A DNA stretch of 64,000 bases from Bacteroidia bacterium (lineage in GTDB: Bacteria; Bacteroidota; Bacteroidia; Flavobacteriales; Flavobacteriaceae): contig JAUIEK010000003.1 of the NCBI GenBank assembly GCA_030428865.1, positions 344,809 through 408,808 on the forward strand, in the 5' to 3' direction. The position numbers were made by a program, and so were the translations under genes. Position 1 is the stretch's first letter, and each line of letters begins with the position of its first letter. This document shows, piece after piece, positions 35,906-44,550 of the stretch. The notes below the pieces were generated by a model that saw only the letters and a list, made by a program, of their open reading frames with translations, was not told where the DNA came from and made no database searches.

Positions 35906-36763
35906 TTAATATAGTTTTAAGTTAGATCTAAAGTAGCGCATTACCACATTAGGATCAGGGATAAGTGTTGTTGATGCTGATTTTTTTCCTTTATAGTCAA
36001 AACTAGAAAGAACATATCGCATTGCTTCTAATCTGGCTATTTTTTTACTATTTGTTCTGATGATCATCCATGGGCTGTAGGACGTGTGTGTTTTACTAAA
36101 CATTTCTTCTCTATAATACGTGTACTTATCCCACAATTCCTGTCCTCTTTTATCTACCGGACTAAACTTCCATTTTTTCAATGGATTTTCATTCCGTGCA
36201 TCAAATCGTCTTTGTTGTTCATCTTTAGTAATTGATAGCCAAAATTTAATGATTATCAATCCATCTTCGTAAAGCATATGTTCAAACTCTGGAACCTGAA
36301 CTAAAAAGTGTCTGTATTCTGTTTCTGTACAAAAGCCCATTACAGGCTCTACAACAGCTCTGTTGTACCAACTTCTATCAAAGAAGACAATTTCTCCAGG
36401 GTTTGGCAACTCTTTTATGTATCGTTGAAAATACCACTGTCCTTTTTCTACCACTGTAGGTTTGTTTAAAGCAACCAATCGAGTTGATCTTGGATTCATA
36501 TGCTCCATAAACCTTCTAATAGACCCTCCTTTACCAGCAGCATCTCTTCCTTCAAAAATAACAGCTACACGTTTTTTCTCTTTTGATATCCATTGTTGTA
36601 GTTTTACCAACTCTATCTGTAAATTTCTGAGTTCGTTGTTATAGTGTAGAATTGATTCTACTTTTTCAAATGAAACATCTTTCTGTTTCATTAAATCTTT
36701 TAACTCATCAACGGAATTTACACCTAAAAAATCAGCTTCACTTAAGGCTAACTTATCTTTCAT
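35906..36763 (-). CDS. Polyphosphate kinase 2 family protein (second PPK2)
   Basis: The 285-residue product has Walker A EGRDAAGKGG (Lys78), FMEHMNPRSTRLVALNKPT, Walker B FFDRSWYNRA with Asp129, FWLSITKDEQQRRF and YSPWMIIRTNSKKIARLEAM. It is longer at the N-terminus than its partner (about 25 extra residues), with SEADFLGVNSVDELKDLM. It is the first gene of a two-gene PPK2 operon. Tandem unequal PPK2 copies suggest different nucleotide or direction preferences, but this is inference. No exopolyphosphatase or ppk1 gene is in the window. Confidence 0.92.
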   Translation of the reverse strand: MKDKLALSEADFLGVNSVDELKDLMKQKDVSFEKVESILHYNNELRNLQIELVKLQQWISKEKKRVAVIFEGRDAAGKGGSIRRFMEHMNPRSTRLVALNKPTVVEKGQWYFQRYIKELPNPGEIVFFDRSWYNRAVVEPVMGFCTETEYRHFLVQVPEFEHMLYEDGLIIIKFWLSITKDEQQRRFDARNENPLKKWKFSPVDKRGQELWDKYTYYREEMFSKTHTSYSPWMIIRTNSKKIARLEAMRYVLSSFDYKGKKSASTTLIPDPNVVMRYFRSNLKLY

Positions 36764-36836
36764 ACACGTTATAAAGTTAGTCTAAATTAAAGACTATTTT
36801 TTTAATAGACTAGTATTTTTAATGATAAGAAGATTA

Positions 36837-36844
36837 TATCTTTG
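36837..36844 (+). promoter_or_regulatory. -7 promoter element of the LpxR-like gene
   Basis: TATCTTTG is an exact TAnnTTTG match and ends only 5 bases before the GTG start at 36850. The transcript is therefore probably leaderless. Confidence 0.6.
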
Positions 36845-36849
36845 ATTTT

Positions 36850-37788
36850 GTGAAAAAAACGATCATACTGATCTTTCTATCAAGCTTTTGCTTTTCTCAA
36901 AATCAAGCAAAAAGCACTATCTCAATTGCTTCTGATAATGACTTATTTGCCACAATCATAAAAGATCGTTACTATACTAGTGGCTTGTTTTTCTCTCTTA
37001 ACACAGTCTCTAAAAAGAAGTATAAAAACCAACAAAAACGAATTTATCATTATAAGCTTGGGCACCACTTATATACTCCGCACAAACTTACTTTAGAAAG
37101 TGTAGAACTACACGATAGACCTTTTGCAGCTTTTTTATATGCCGAATTTGGATGGACACAAGCACTGGATAATCAAATCTTTAAAAAAACAATTCAACTT
37201 GGTGTTTTAGGACCAAACGCAATGGGAGAAGAGCTACAAAACTTTATACATTCTCTTTATGGGTTTGATAGAATAGAAGGCTGGCAGCATCAAATACAAA
37301 ACACAATAGGAATTAATATTACAGGGAGTTATGCAAAGGGTTTTATGGCAAAAAACAATAAAACAGATTTTAACCTTACAACTGATTTTAGTGTAGGAAC
37401 TGTGTACAATTTCCTCACGATTGGTTTTTTAGGCAGAGTTGGTTTTAGAGAATTGACAAGCATAGATAACAGCGTTTTGTTTTCTACAGCTCTCCAGGTT
37501 TCCAAATCAGAACAAAAAAGAAAAAAAGAGAGTTTTCTTTTTTATAAACCAAGTTTGGAGTTGATGGTTTATGATGCTACTATTCAGGGAGGTTTATTTA
37601 ATGATAAAAGCCCGTTTACTTCCTCTATTAACCCTATTCGATTTCATCTTGAAGCAGGAATGAAATTTACTACAAAAAAAATGAATTGGGGATATTCTTT
37701 TCATTACAAAACAAATGAAAAAAGTGATTTGCGGTATGATGCTGGAAATGTTTATGGAAGTATTCTCATTGAGTTTCTTTCCTTTTAA
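36850..37788 (+). CDS. LpxR-like lipid A 3'-O-deacylase (DUF2219)
   Basis: The 312-residue product starts with GTG. A signal peptide (MKKTIILIFLSSFCFSQ) leads into an outer-membrane barrel. The LpxR signature is visible: ISIASDNDLFAT, with the catalytic Asn-Asp pair, then DRYYTSGLFFS. GPNAMGEELQNFIHSLYG and the aromatic QHQIQNTIGINI follow, together with alternating strands such as FNLTTDFSVGTVYNF. LpxR removes the 3'-acyloxyacyl group of lipid A in the outer membrane and so alters the cell surface. The GTG start is supported by the promoter element 5 bases upstream. It converges with the helicase gene. Confidence 0.82.
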   Translation: MKKTIILIFLSSFCFSQNQAKSTISIASDNDLFATIIKDRYYTSGLFFSLNTVSKKKYKNQQKRIYHYKLGHHLYTPHKLTLESVELHDRPFAAFLYAEFGWTQALDNQIFKKTIQLGVLGPNAMGEELQNFIHSLYGFDRIEGWQHQIQNTIGINITGSYAKGFMAKNNKTDFNLTTDFSVGTVYNFLTIGFLGRVGFRELTSIDNSVLFSTALQVSKSEQKRKKESFLFYKPSLELMVYDATIQGGLFNDKSPFTSSINPIRFHLEAGMKFTTKKMNWGYSFHYKTNEKSDLRYDAGNVYGSILIEFLSF

Positions 37789-37791
37789 AGT

Positions 37792-39213
37792 CTAACAAAA
37801 GAAATCATCTTTAAAACCGACTAGGTACAGCTTTTCTTGAGCTCTAGTTACCGCAGTATAAAGCCATCGTAAATATTCCTTATCTACTCCATTAGGCAAA
37901 TATGGCTGTTCAATAAATATGGTTTTCCATTGTCCTCCTTGAGATTTATGACAAGTAATAGCATACGAGAATTTCACTTGTAAAGCGTTAAAAAACACAT
38001 TGTTTTTTACACCTACCATTTTTTTGTACTTAGACTTTTCATGGGCATAATCTTCTAAAACGGCTTGATACAATTTATTAGATTCTTCATAGCTCAACGA
38101 AGGAGCTTCGCTTGTGAGTGTATCTAACAAAAGAACTGTTTCAAAAGGTTTTTGATCTGGATAGTCAATCATTCTTATTGTTACTTCTGCAAAGGAAAAA
38201 CCATATAATTTTTTAAACGCTTTTATTCTTACAATTTCACAAATATCTCCGTTAGCAATGAATCCTGCAGCAGAACTTTCTTTTAACCAAAAATAATTGT
38301 TCTTTACAACCATTACATAATCGCCAACAGAAAGCTCATTCTCTTGGCCTCTAATTTTTGAACGAATTTGTTGATTGTATAAATTTGCTCGTTTATTAGA
38401 ACGAACAATAAATGCGGTATCTTCTACTCCGTCATTATCATAGGCATTATTAATAGCATCTTGTATATCATAGCCATCCTCTAAACGAACAATATCTGGA
38501 AAATCAATATCAAACTGAAACGAACTCTGGTTGTGCTGAATTTGAAATCGAAGCAATGTCGCATTTGCCAGAATTCCTGATTCCTCATGCTGACGCATAA
38601 CTTCATCCAATTCAACTTCTTCAATATCTTTATGATAGTTTACCTGCAATTTATCAGCATCTAATGCTGGGCTAACTTGTAATTTTACAGGAGGTAGTTG
38701 AGCAGTATCTCCTATTAGTATCAATTTACAATTTCGCCCAGAGTACACATAATAAATAAGATCATCTAATAAAGAACCTCTTTCAAATAATTTTGAATTA
38801 GTAGCACTATCAGAAATCATAGAAGCTTCGTCAACAATAAAAACTGTGTTAGTATGCTTATTGGGCTGCAACACAAAATCCATTGACCCATTTTTATTCT
38901 TACGAGGAAAGTATATTTTTTTATGTATTGTGAGTGCTTCTCTTTTAGCATATCCTGCAATAACTTTAGCTGCTCTTCCGGTAGGAGCTAGCAGTACAGC
39001 TTTAATTCCGGCTCTCCACAAATTATTAACAACTATACTTATAGTAGTTGTTTTACCCGTTCCTGCGTAACCTTTTAACAAAAACACCGTATTATTCTCC
39101 TTATCATGTAAAAAATCAGTCAGTTTTTGGATTAAAACATCTTGCTTATCTGTTAAGGAAAACGGAAATTTTTGCTTGATTGTAGCATAAAATTCTTTGG
39201 GTTGTTTTAACAT
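37792..39213 (-). CDS. RecD-like ATP-dependent DNA helicase
   Basis: The 473-residue product is a superfamily 1B helicase. Motif I is KGYAGTGKTTT (about 47-57), motif Ia is LLAPTGRAAKV, motif II is FIVDEASMIS and motif III is LILIGDTAQLPP. The C-terminal UvrD-like part has SYAITCHKSQGGQWKTIFIEQP and RWLYTAVTRAQEKLYLVG. It is about half the length of RecD2 and lacks its N-terminal helix-hairpin-helix part. This matches the short AAA/UvrD-C helicases that are widespread in Bacteroidota. It probably unwinds DNA 5'-3' in repair. No RecB or RecC gene is adjacent. Confidence 0.9.
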   Translation of the reverse strand: MLKQPKEFYATIKQKFPFSLTDKQDVLIQKLTDFLHDKENNTVFLLKGYAGTGKTTTISIVVNNLWRAGIKAVLLAPTGRAAKVIAGYAKREALTIHKKIYFPRKNKNGSMDFVLQPNKHTNTVFIVDEASMISDSATNSKLFERGSLLDDLIYYVYSGRNCKLILIGDTAQLPPVKLQVSPALDADKLQVNYHKDIEEVELDEVMRQHEESGILANATLLRFQIQHNQSSFQFDIDFPDIVRLEDGYDIQDAINNAYDNDGVEDTAFIVRSNKRANLYNQQIRSKIRGQENELSVGDYVMVVKNNYFWLKESSAAGFIANGDICEIVRIKAFKKLYGFSFAEVTIRMIDYPDQKPFETVLLLDTLTSEAPSLSYEESNKLYQAVLEDYAHEKSKYKKMVGVKNNVFFNALQVKFSYAITCHKSQGGQWKTIFIEQPYLPNGVDKEYLRWLYTAVTRAQEKLYLVGFKDDFFC

Positions 39214-39229
39214 AAGTCAATTTGTGCAC

Positions 39230-39237
39230 CAAAGATA
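39230..39237 (-). promoter_or_regulatory. -7 promoter element of the RecD-like helicase gene
   Basis: The minus strand reads TATCTTTG, an exact TAnnTTTG match, ending 16 bases before the ATG at 39213. Confidence 0.55.
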
Positions 39238-39280
39238 CACGCATTTGATGTTAAAAATTTTTATCATTAAAAAAAAATTG

Positions 39281-39288
39281 TAGATTTG
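39281..39288 (+). promoter_or_regulatory. -7 promoter element of the DUF3822-rsmD operon
   Basis: TAGATTTG is an exact TAnnTTTG match, 23 bases before the ATG at 39312. A T-rich stretch lies at the -33 position. Confidence 0.55.
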
Positions 39289-39311
39289 CGTGAGTTGAAA
39301 AAATTTATCAA

Positions 39312-40049
39312 ATGAATTTACTTATCATGATTGTTGCAGCTGTTGCTGTTGCCTTTGTTATAGCTGTGTTAGTTGTAAAATTCTTACCTCTTAAACTAAG
39401 ACCTGTTGTTTCTATTGTACTTTTAGCTCTTGCAGTTTTTTTAGTTTATAAAATTTATAATGGTGTAATGGCACCTATTAATTTTGATAAGAAAAAAGTT
39501 AAGGTTTACTCAGAAGTTATTGAGAATTTAAAGCTCATTAGAGATGCAGAAGTAGCTTATTATGAGGTTAATGGAACCTATACAAAAGATAAGAAAGCTT
39601 TAATCCAGTTTATAGATACTGCTAAATACGCAATCACTGAAACAAAAACAGTTGTAGAAAAAGTAAATAGAGGTGGTGGTATTATTGAAGATGTTGAAAG
39701 AAGAGTTATAGATACAACTGGATATGAACCAGTGTTGAAAGATTTCAAGAATAAAGATTATAAAAACATGTTTAAGGTTCCTACTCTTAGTGGTAAAGAG
39801 TTTGAACTAGAAGTAGGAAAAGTAGAAAAAGTACAAGGATTAGAAGTACCTGTTTTTCAAGCAAGGATAGATAAAGAATCTGTTTTGAAAGGAGAAGATC
39901 CTTCTTTAGTAAAAATTGAAAAAGAAGCTATACAAAGTGATGAAGTTAAAGGTCCTTATATTTCTGTTGGTTCTTTAAATGAAGTGACTACGGGTGGTAA
40001 TTGGCCTCCTTCTTACGATAAAAATGATCGTGCAAAAAAAAATCAGTAA
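39312..40049 (+). CDS. Conserved membrane-anchored protein of unknown function
   Basis: The 245-residue product begins with two closely spaced membrane helices (about residues 2-24 and 30-47). A soluble, lysine- and glutamate-rich domain follows, with ENLKLIRDAEVAYYEVNGTYTKDKKALIQFID, a segment that resembles the helix and strand after the helix of pilin-like proteins. It ends GGNWPPSYDKNDRAKKNQ. I do not know an assigned function. It is the first gene of a three-gene run with the DUF3822 protein (26-base overlap) and rsmD, an arrangement I associate with other Flavobacteriaceae. The soluble domain should lie in the periplasm or cytoplasm depending on helix number, which is not resolved here. 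Confidence 0.8.
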   Translation: MNLLIMIVAAVAVAFVIAVLVVKFLPLKLRPVVSIVLLALAVFLVYKIYNGVMAPINFDKKKVKVYSEVIENLKLIRDAEVAYYEVNGTYTKDKKALIQFIDTAKYAITETKTVVEKVNRGGGIIEDVERRVIDTTGYEPVLKDFKNKDYKNMFKVPTLSGKEFELEVGKVEKVQGLEVPVFQARIDKESVLKGEDPSLVKIEKEAIQSDEVKGPYISVGSLNEVTTGGNWPPSYDKNDRAKKNQ

Positions 40050-40845
40050 AATACACTTAGAAGATAAAACACCAAATAGTTTATCCATCCAATTTAGTTT
40101 GGGTGGATTTTCTTTTTGTACAATAAATTCTAGCAACCTTGTTTTAGATTTGCACCAATATTGGTTTGAGTCCATTTGTACAAATCCTACAGATTTACTC
40201 ACTAAAATTGAAGCTATTTTTAAGGAAGAAGAAGTTTTACACAGTACTTTTGAAAGTATTCAAGTAATCCATCAAAGCAGCTTAAACACATTGGTTCCTA
40301 ATACTTTTTTTGATGAAAAAGAGCTAGAAAATTACCTTACGTTTAATGTAAAAACATTTAAAAGTGATTTTATTACTTTTGACTCTGTAGAATCTTTTCT
40401 TTCAAAAAATGTTTACGTCCCTTTTGTGAATATTAACAATTTTCTACATCAAAACTTTGGTGATTTCGATTACTATCACCATCACTCTATTCTGTTAGAA
40501 AAAGTAAAAAGACAGCACACCAAAGACATCACTGTCTGCGCTAATCTAAGTAAAAATCTGCTAGATGTTGTTGTTATTTCTGATAACAAATTACAACTCA
40601 TTAATTGTTTTGAGTATAATAGCAGAGAAGATTTTATATACTACATTTTATTTGTATACGAGCAACTTAAACTTGATACTAACTCAGTACAACTTACGTT
40701 AAGTGGAGCAATAGATAAAGAATCTAATCTTTATAAAATTGCATATCAATACATTCGAAATGTAGGTTTTGCGAATTCTTTGAATCCTTTCTTTGAAAAA
40801 AATAACGAGTTTCAAAAACACGAAGCTTTTATATTAATCCCCTAA
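40024..40845 (+). CDS. DUF3822 family protein
   Basis: I chose the ATG at 40024 (MIVQKKISKIHLED). An upstream in-frame start at 39994 would add ten residues inside the previous gene. The 273-residue product has no signal or membrane segment. It has an actin/hexokinase-like two-lobed pattern reported for this family (LSIQFSLGGFSFCTIN at the start; NLLDVVVISDNKLQLINCFEYNSREDFIYYILFVYEQL in the second half). DUF3822 proteins are found next to rsmD in many Bacteroidota, as here, where the stop is directly followed by the rsmD ATG. No function is established. Confidence 0.85.
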   Translation: MIVQKKISKIHLEDKTPNSLSIQFSLGGFSFCTINSSNLVLDLHQYWFESICTNPTDLLTKIEAIFKEEEVLHSTFESIQVIHQSSLNTLVPNTFFDEKELENYLTFNVKTFKSDFITFDSVESFLSKNVYVPFVNINNFLHQNFGDFDYYHHHSILLEKVKRQHTKDITVCANLSKNLLDVVVISDNKLQLINCFEYNSREDFIYYILFVYEQLKLDTNSVQLTLSGAIDKESNLYKIAYQYIRNVGFANSLNPFFEKNNEFQKHEAFILIP

Positions 40846-41391
40846 ATGAGAATTATAGCTGGAAAACATAAAGGAAGGCGTCTTACAGCTCCTAAAAAAC
40901 TTCCTGTTAGGCCAACTACAGATATGGCTAAGGAGAGTTTGTTTAATATTTTAAACAACTATTATTACTTTGAAGATATTCAAGTAATTGATTTGTTTTC
41001 GGGCACAGGTAATATTAGTTATGAATTTGCCTCTAGAGGAACTGAAACGGTTACAGCAGTAGATCAAAACATGGCATGTGTTCGGTTTATTGAAAAAACA
41101 ACAAAGGAATTAGAAGCTCCTATTACGGCTATAAAAAGTGATGTGTATAAATTTTTAGAACGAACCAAGCTAAAAGCAAACATCATATTTTCAGACCCTC
41201 CATATGATTTTTCTGAAGAAAATTTCTTAAAAATAGTTGATCTTACTTTTTTCAACAATCTACTATTAGAAGAAGGTTTTTTAATTGTAGAACATGCAAA
41301 ACATACTTCTTTAGAATCGCATGAAAATTTTAGTTTTTCTAAAAGATATGGAGGAAGTGTATTTAGCTTTTTTGAAAAAAAGAATTCTTAA
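40846..41391 (+). CDS. rsmD: 16S rRNA (guanine966-N2)-methyltransferase RsmD
   Basis: The 181-residue product starts MRIIAGKHKGRRL, then has the substrate-binding PVRPTTDMAKESLFNIL, the SAM-binding motif VIDLFSGTGNISYEFASRG and the catalytic IIFSDPPYDF (N6/N2-type D/NPPY). RsmD methylates G966 of 16S rRNA in small-subunit assembly. It directly follows the DUF3822 gene and is probably co-transcribed. Its last 4 bases overlap the convergent MoxR gene. Confidence 0.93.
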   Translation: MRIIAGKHKGRRLTAPKKLPVRPTTDMAKESLFNILNNYYYFEDIQVIDLFSGTGNISYEFASRGTETVTAVDQNMACVRFIEKTTKELEAPITAIKSDVYKFLERTKLKANIIFSDPPYDFSEENFLKIVDLTFFNNLLLEEGFLIVEHAKHTSLESHENFSFSKRYGGSVFSFFEKKNS

Positions 41392-42341
41392 AACAAAGAA
41401 GTAATAATCTCTGATACAGAAATTCCTTCTGCTTCTGCCTTGTAATTTTTAACAACTCTATGAGATAGAATCGGAATTGCTACTGACTTAACATTCTCAA
41501 TATCTGGAGAATATTTCCCTGTAATCAAAGCATGTGCTTTTGCAGCTAATATTAAGTTTTGAGAAGCTCTAGGACCTGCGCCCCAATCTACATATTCTTT
41601 TATCATCTCTGTAGCCAAGTTGCTTGTTGGTCTTGTCTTACCTACTAATGTTACAGCATATTCAATAACATTATCTGCAACAGGAACCTTCTTAACTAAT
41701 TTCTGTATCTCTATTAATTCTTGAGCATTCAATAATGAACTGATTTCTTTTTCTAAACCAGAAGTCGTACTCTTAACTACATCTACTTCGTCTTTAAACG
41801 AAGGGTAACTCAACTCAATTGAAAACATAAATCGATCTAACTGAGCCTCAGGCAAAGGATATGTTCCTTCTTGCTCTATTGGATTTTGAGTCGCCAACAC
41901 AAAAAACGGCATATCTAGCAAATAATTAACTCCTGCTACAGTAACCGTTTTTTCTTGCATTGCCTCTAGCAAGGCAGCTTGGGTTTTAGGAGGAGTTCTA
42001 TTAATCTCATCTGCAAGAATAATATTTGAGAAAATAGGACCTTTTAAAAATTGAAATTCTTTATTCTGATTTAAAATTTCACTACCAATAATGTCTGAAG
42101 GCATTAAATCTGGTGTAAACTGAATACGCTTGAAATTCAATCCTAATGATTTAGCAACTGTATTAACTAACAATGTTTTTGCCAACCCAGGCACACCAAT
42201 TAATAGAGAATGGCCTCCACAGAAGACAGATAGCAATACCAAATCTACGGCTTGCTCTTGACCAATAATAACTTTAGCTATTTCTAATTTAAGCTGATTG
42301 TATTTCTCTAGAAGTTTATTTGCTGCTGTAACGTCAGACAT
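41388..42341 (-). CDS. MoxR-type AAA+ ATPase
   Basis: The 317-residue product has Walker A GVPGLAKT (about 49-56), Walker B ILADEINRTPPKTQAALLEAMQE, sensor 1 VLATQNPIEQEGTYPLPEAQLDRFMF and a C-terminal lid with GPRASQNLILAAKAHAL. MoxR ATPases act as chaperones for maturation of protein complexes, usually beside DUF58/VWA genes. Here the partners are three parvulin-type exported proteins upstream, and no DUF58 gene follows, because the next gene is convergent rsmD. It starts 3 bases after the preceding gene, so it is the last gene of the DUF493-parvulin operon. Confidence 0.93.
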   Translation of the reverse strand: MSDVTAANKLLEKYNQLKLEIAKVIIGQEQAVDLVLLSVFCGGHSLLIGVPGLAKTLLVNTVAKSLGLNFKRIQFTPDLMPSDIIGSEILNQNKEFQFLKGPIFSNIILADEINRTPPKTQAALLEAMQEKTVTVAGVNYLLDMPFFVLATQNPIEQEGTYPLPEAQLDRFMFSIELSYPSFKDEVDVVKSTTSGLEKEISSLLNAQELIEIQKLVKKVPVADNVIEYAVTLVGKTRPTSNLATEMIKEYVDWGAGPRASQNLILAAKAHALITGKYSPDIENVKSVAIPILSHRVVKNYKAEAEGISVSEIITSLF

Positions 42342-42344
42342 AAT

Positions 42345-43706
42345 TTAGTTAGCATTCTTTTTCCAGTCTCTTTCAAACTTACACTTATTATACTCACTAC
42401 TAATTTTAATATAAGTATCCGTAATTTTTTCTTTAGACCAACTTGCTATTTTTTCTTGCTTTTTCTTTTGAAGTGCTAAACTCTGAATTTTCACATAATC
42501 ATCAACTAAATCGGCTATATGCCTATCCGTTCGATCCTTCATATAAATAATCTTATACATTTTTTCCCCACTTCTATCTTCTTCGTAAAAAGGTTCTGTA
42601 ATTTCTTCCTTTTTTAACTCATTAACTCTTGCATACAAAGCGGGATCTAAACGTGTTAAATCAAAGCGATGTTCTCCACTGTATGGGTTTACAATAAGTC
42701 CTCCATTCTTTTTGGTTTCTTTATCATCAGAGAATTTTTTTGCAGCTTCTTCAAATGTCATTTTTCCTGCTAAAACATCTTTTCTTATTTTTTCAATATC
42801 TTCTTTCGCTTTATCAAGATTTGCTTGTGGAATATCTGGCTGAATTAAAATATGAGATGCTTCTCTGGTTTCTCCCTTTATGGTGTGAAGCTGAATAATA
42901 TGATAGCCAAAATCTGACTTAAATGGTCTCGAAATTTCGTTAAGCTCTAATGAAAAAACAACCTCTTTAAACTCTTTGATAAAAGGGCTGTCTTTTGTAA
43001 TTGAGTATTGTCCTCCGTTTTGAGATACTGCAGGATCATCTGAATTAATAATAGCCTTTAAACGAAAACTAGAACCATCTATAATTTCCTGTCTAAGCCT
43101 ATTTAACTTATCTATAATTCGTTGTTCTTCTCCTTCTTCTGGTTTCGCTTTAATCACTAAGTGTGCTATTTCAATTTCTGCTGGAAACTCAGGTAATTCT
43201 TTTTTCTCTTTTAAACCATTATAGTAAATGCGAACTTCTTCTGGCGTTACATCTATTTTTTCAGTAATTTTTTGTTGCTCTTTTTTAATAAGCGCATTTT
43301 CTTTTTCTATTTTAAATAATTCATTACGTAAATCGGCTTCATCATTAAACCCATAAATTTGCAAGACTTTATCCATCGATTTATACTCGCCAACAAAGAA
43401 ATTGAGATTATTATTAACAGCAGCATTAACTTCTGCATCAGAAACAACAACACTATCAACAACTGCATGATGTGCTAATAGCTTTTGCAACATCAATTGC
43501 TCTAGCATCTCACAGTCAGAAATTTTCACCTTTCCTTCAGTGCTTTGCTCTAAATCTAATTTGAATTTCTCGATATCAGAATCGAGAACAATGTTTTTAC
43601 CAACTACAACTCCCACACCATCAATTTTTACTTTTTGAGAAAAACTTATGGTACTCGTAAAAATTAATACTACTAAAAAAAATTTAGTATGTTTTAAATA
43701 TTTCAT
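42345..43706 (-). CDS. SurA-like periplasmic peptidyl-prolyl isomerase/chaperone
   Basis: I placed the start at 43706 (MKYLKHTKFFLVV), giving 453 residues; in-frame ATGs 12 and 21 bases upstream lie inside the previous gene. A signal peptide ends SFSQ. A SurA N-domain (about 20-165: VDGVGVVVGKNIVLDSDIEKFKLDL) is followed by two parvulin domains. The first is at about 175-270 (IEIAHLVIKAKP, NGGQYSITKDSPFIKEFKEVVFSLELNEISRPFKSDFGYHIIQL). The second, at about 275-385, is shorter (ASHILIQPDIPQ, FSDDKETKKNGG). It should help fold outer-membrane proteins. It overlaps the upstream gene by 23 bases and is followed 3 bases later by moxR. Confidence 0.9.
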   Translation of the reverse strand: MKYLKHTKFFLVVLIFTSTISFSQKVKIDGVGVVVGKNIVLDSDIEKFKLDLEQSTEGKVKISDCEMLEQLMLQKLLAHHAVVDSVVVSDAEVNAAVNNNLNFFVGEYKSMDKVLQIYGFNDEADLRNELFKIEKENALIKKEQQKITEKIDVTPEEVRIYYNGLKEKKELPEFPAEIEIAHLVIKAKPEEGEEQRIIDKLNRLRQEIIDGSSFRLKAIINSDDPAVSQNGGQYSITKDSPFIKEFKEVVFSLELNEISRPFKSDFGYHIIQLHTIKGETREASHILIQPDIPQANLDKAKEDIEKIRKDVLAGKMTFEEAAKKFSDDKETKKNGGLIVNPYSGEHRFDLTRLDPALYARVNELKKEEITEPFYEEDRSGEKMYKIIYMKDRTDRHIADLVDDYVKIQSLALQKKKQEKIASWSKEKITDTYIKISSEYNKCKFERDWKKNAN

Positions 43707-44550
43707 TCTTAACCGCATCTTGAACAATTATCTTTTCTATTTCTCTTATTAACTCTAGTTTTCTTTGATGTAAAATCATTTGTTTTACAGTAGGCTTGAC
43801 GTATTCTAATGGAGCAACCGAATTTCTTTCTAATACGTCACTTACGCTTGCCAAATATACTCCTAATGAATCTTGTTTCTGGATGATTTTTGTTTTTTTT
43901 AACAATTCTTCTTTTTTAAAAGGTAGTTTTAACAAAATATTTTCTACAGACAACCAGATACTATCGTTAAAGTGATATCTAATAAAACTCAACTGTTGCT
44001 GAGTTAGTAAATCTAAATCAGAAATATTATCTGAAGTAAAAAGAGTTTTGGCTTCGTCTAATTCGTTAAAATCATTGGACACATGTAAATATTTGATTTT
44101 TACCAAGTCTTCATTCAACTTAAAGTTTGAATTGTAATTGTTATAGTAAGCTTCTATTTCTGTGTCATTAACAATAGTATCTAACTTTTGTTTTACTAAT
44201 TTTTCTTTGTAGTTATTTATTAGTAAACTTTCCTTATAGTTATTTACTAATTCTTGAATAGAATTATTATCTTTTTCACTAATATTATTCTTAGCCTTTT
44301 CTAACAATAATATATTTGTTGCCCATTTATTGATAAAACTCTTTACAAAAACTAGACTATCTTGACTTGATATATTTCTAGGTAATACTTTTAAAAGTTC
44401 TTCTTTATATAGCTTTTCTGTTCCTGTAGATGCAATGACAATACTTTTCTTGTCTGATTCTTTTTTCTCGAGCCCTAAGTAATCACATGAAAACAGAAAA
44501 AAAACTGAAATTAAACTAAAAAACAAAAAACGATTATTGTTTAGACGCAT
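43684..44550 (-). CDS. Lipoprotein related to parvulin chaperones, catalytic domain not evident
   Basis: The 288-residue product has a lipobox LFSC (Cys22), so it is a lipoprotein. The helical part (about 45-150: LYKEELLKVLP, SFINKWATNILLLEKA, EAYYNNYNSNFKLNEDLVKIKYLHV) resembles the N-terminal chaperone domain of SurA/PrsA proteins. The following region has no recognisable parvulin motifs such as HIL or FG.H. It is therefore probably a binding-only chaperone or a degenerate isomerase. It overlaps both neighbours (17 bases with the upstream and 23 bases with the downstream parvulin gene), so the three are translated together. Confidence 0.85.
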   Translation of the reverse strand: MRLNNNRFLFFSLISVFFLFSCDYLGLEKKESDKKSIVIASTGTEKLYKEELLKVLPRNISSQDSLVFVKSFINKWATNILLLEKAKNNISEKDNNSIQELVNNYKESLLINNYKEKLVKQKLDTIVNDTEIEAYYNNYNSNFKLNEDLVKIKYLHVSNDFNELDEAKTLFTSDNISDLDLLTQQQLSFIRYHFNDSIWLSVENILLKLPFKKEELLKKTKIIQKQDSLGVYLASVSDVLERNSVAPLEYVKPTVKQMILHQRKLELIREIEKIIVQDAVKNEIFKTY

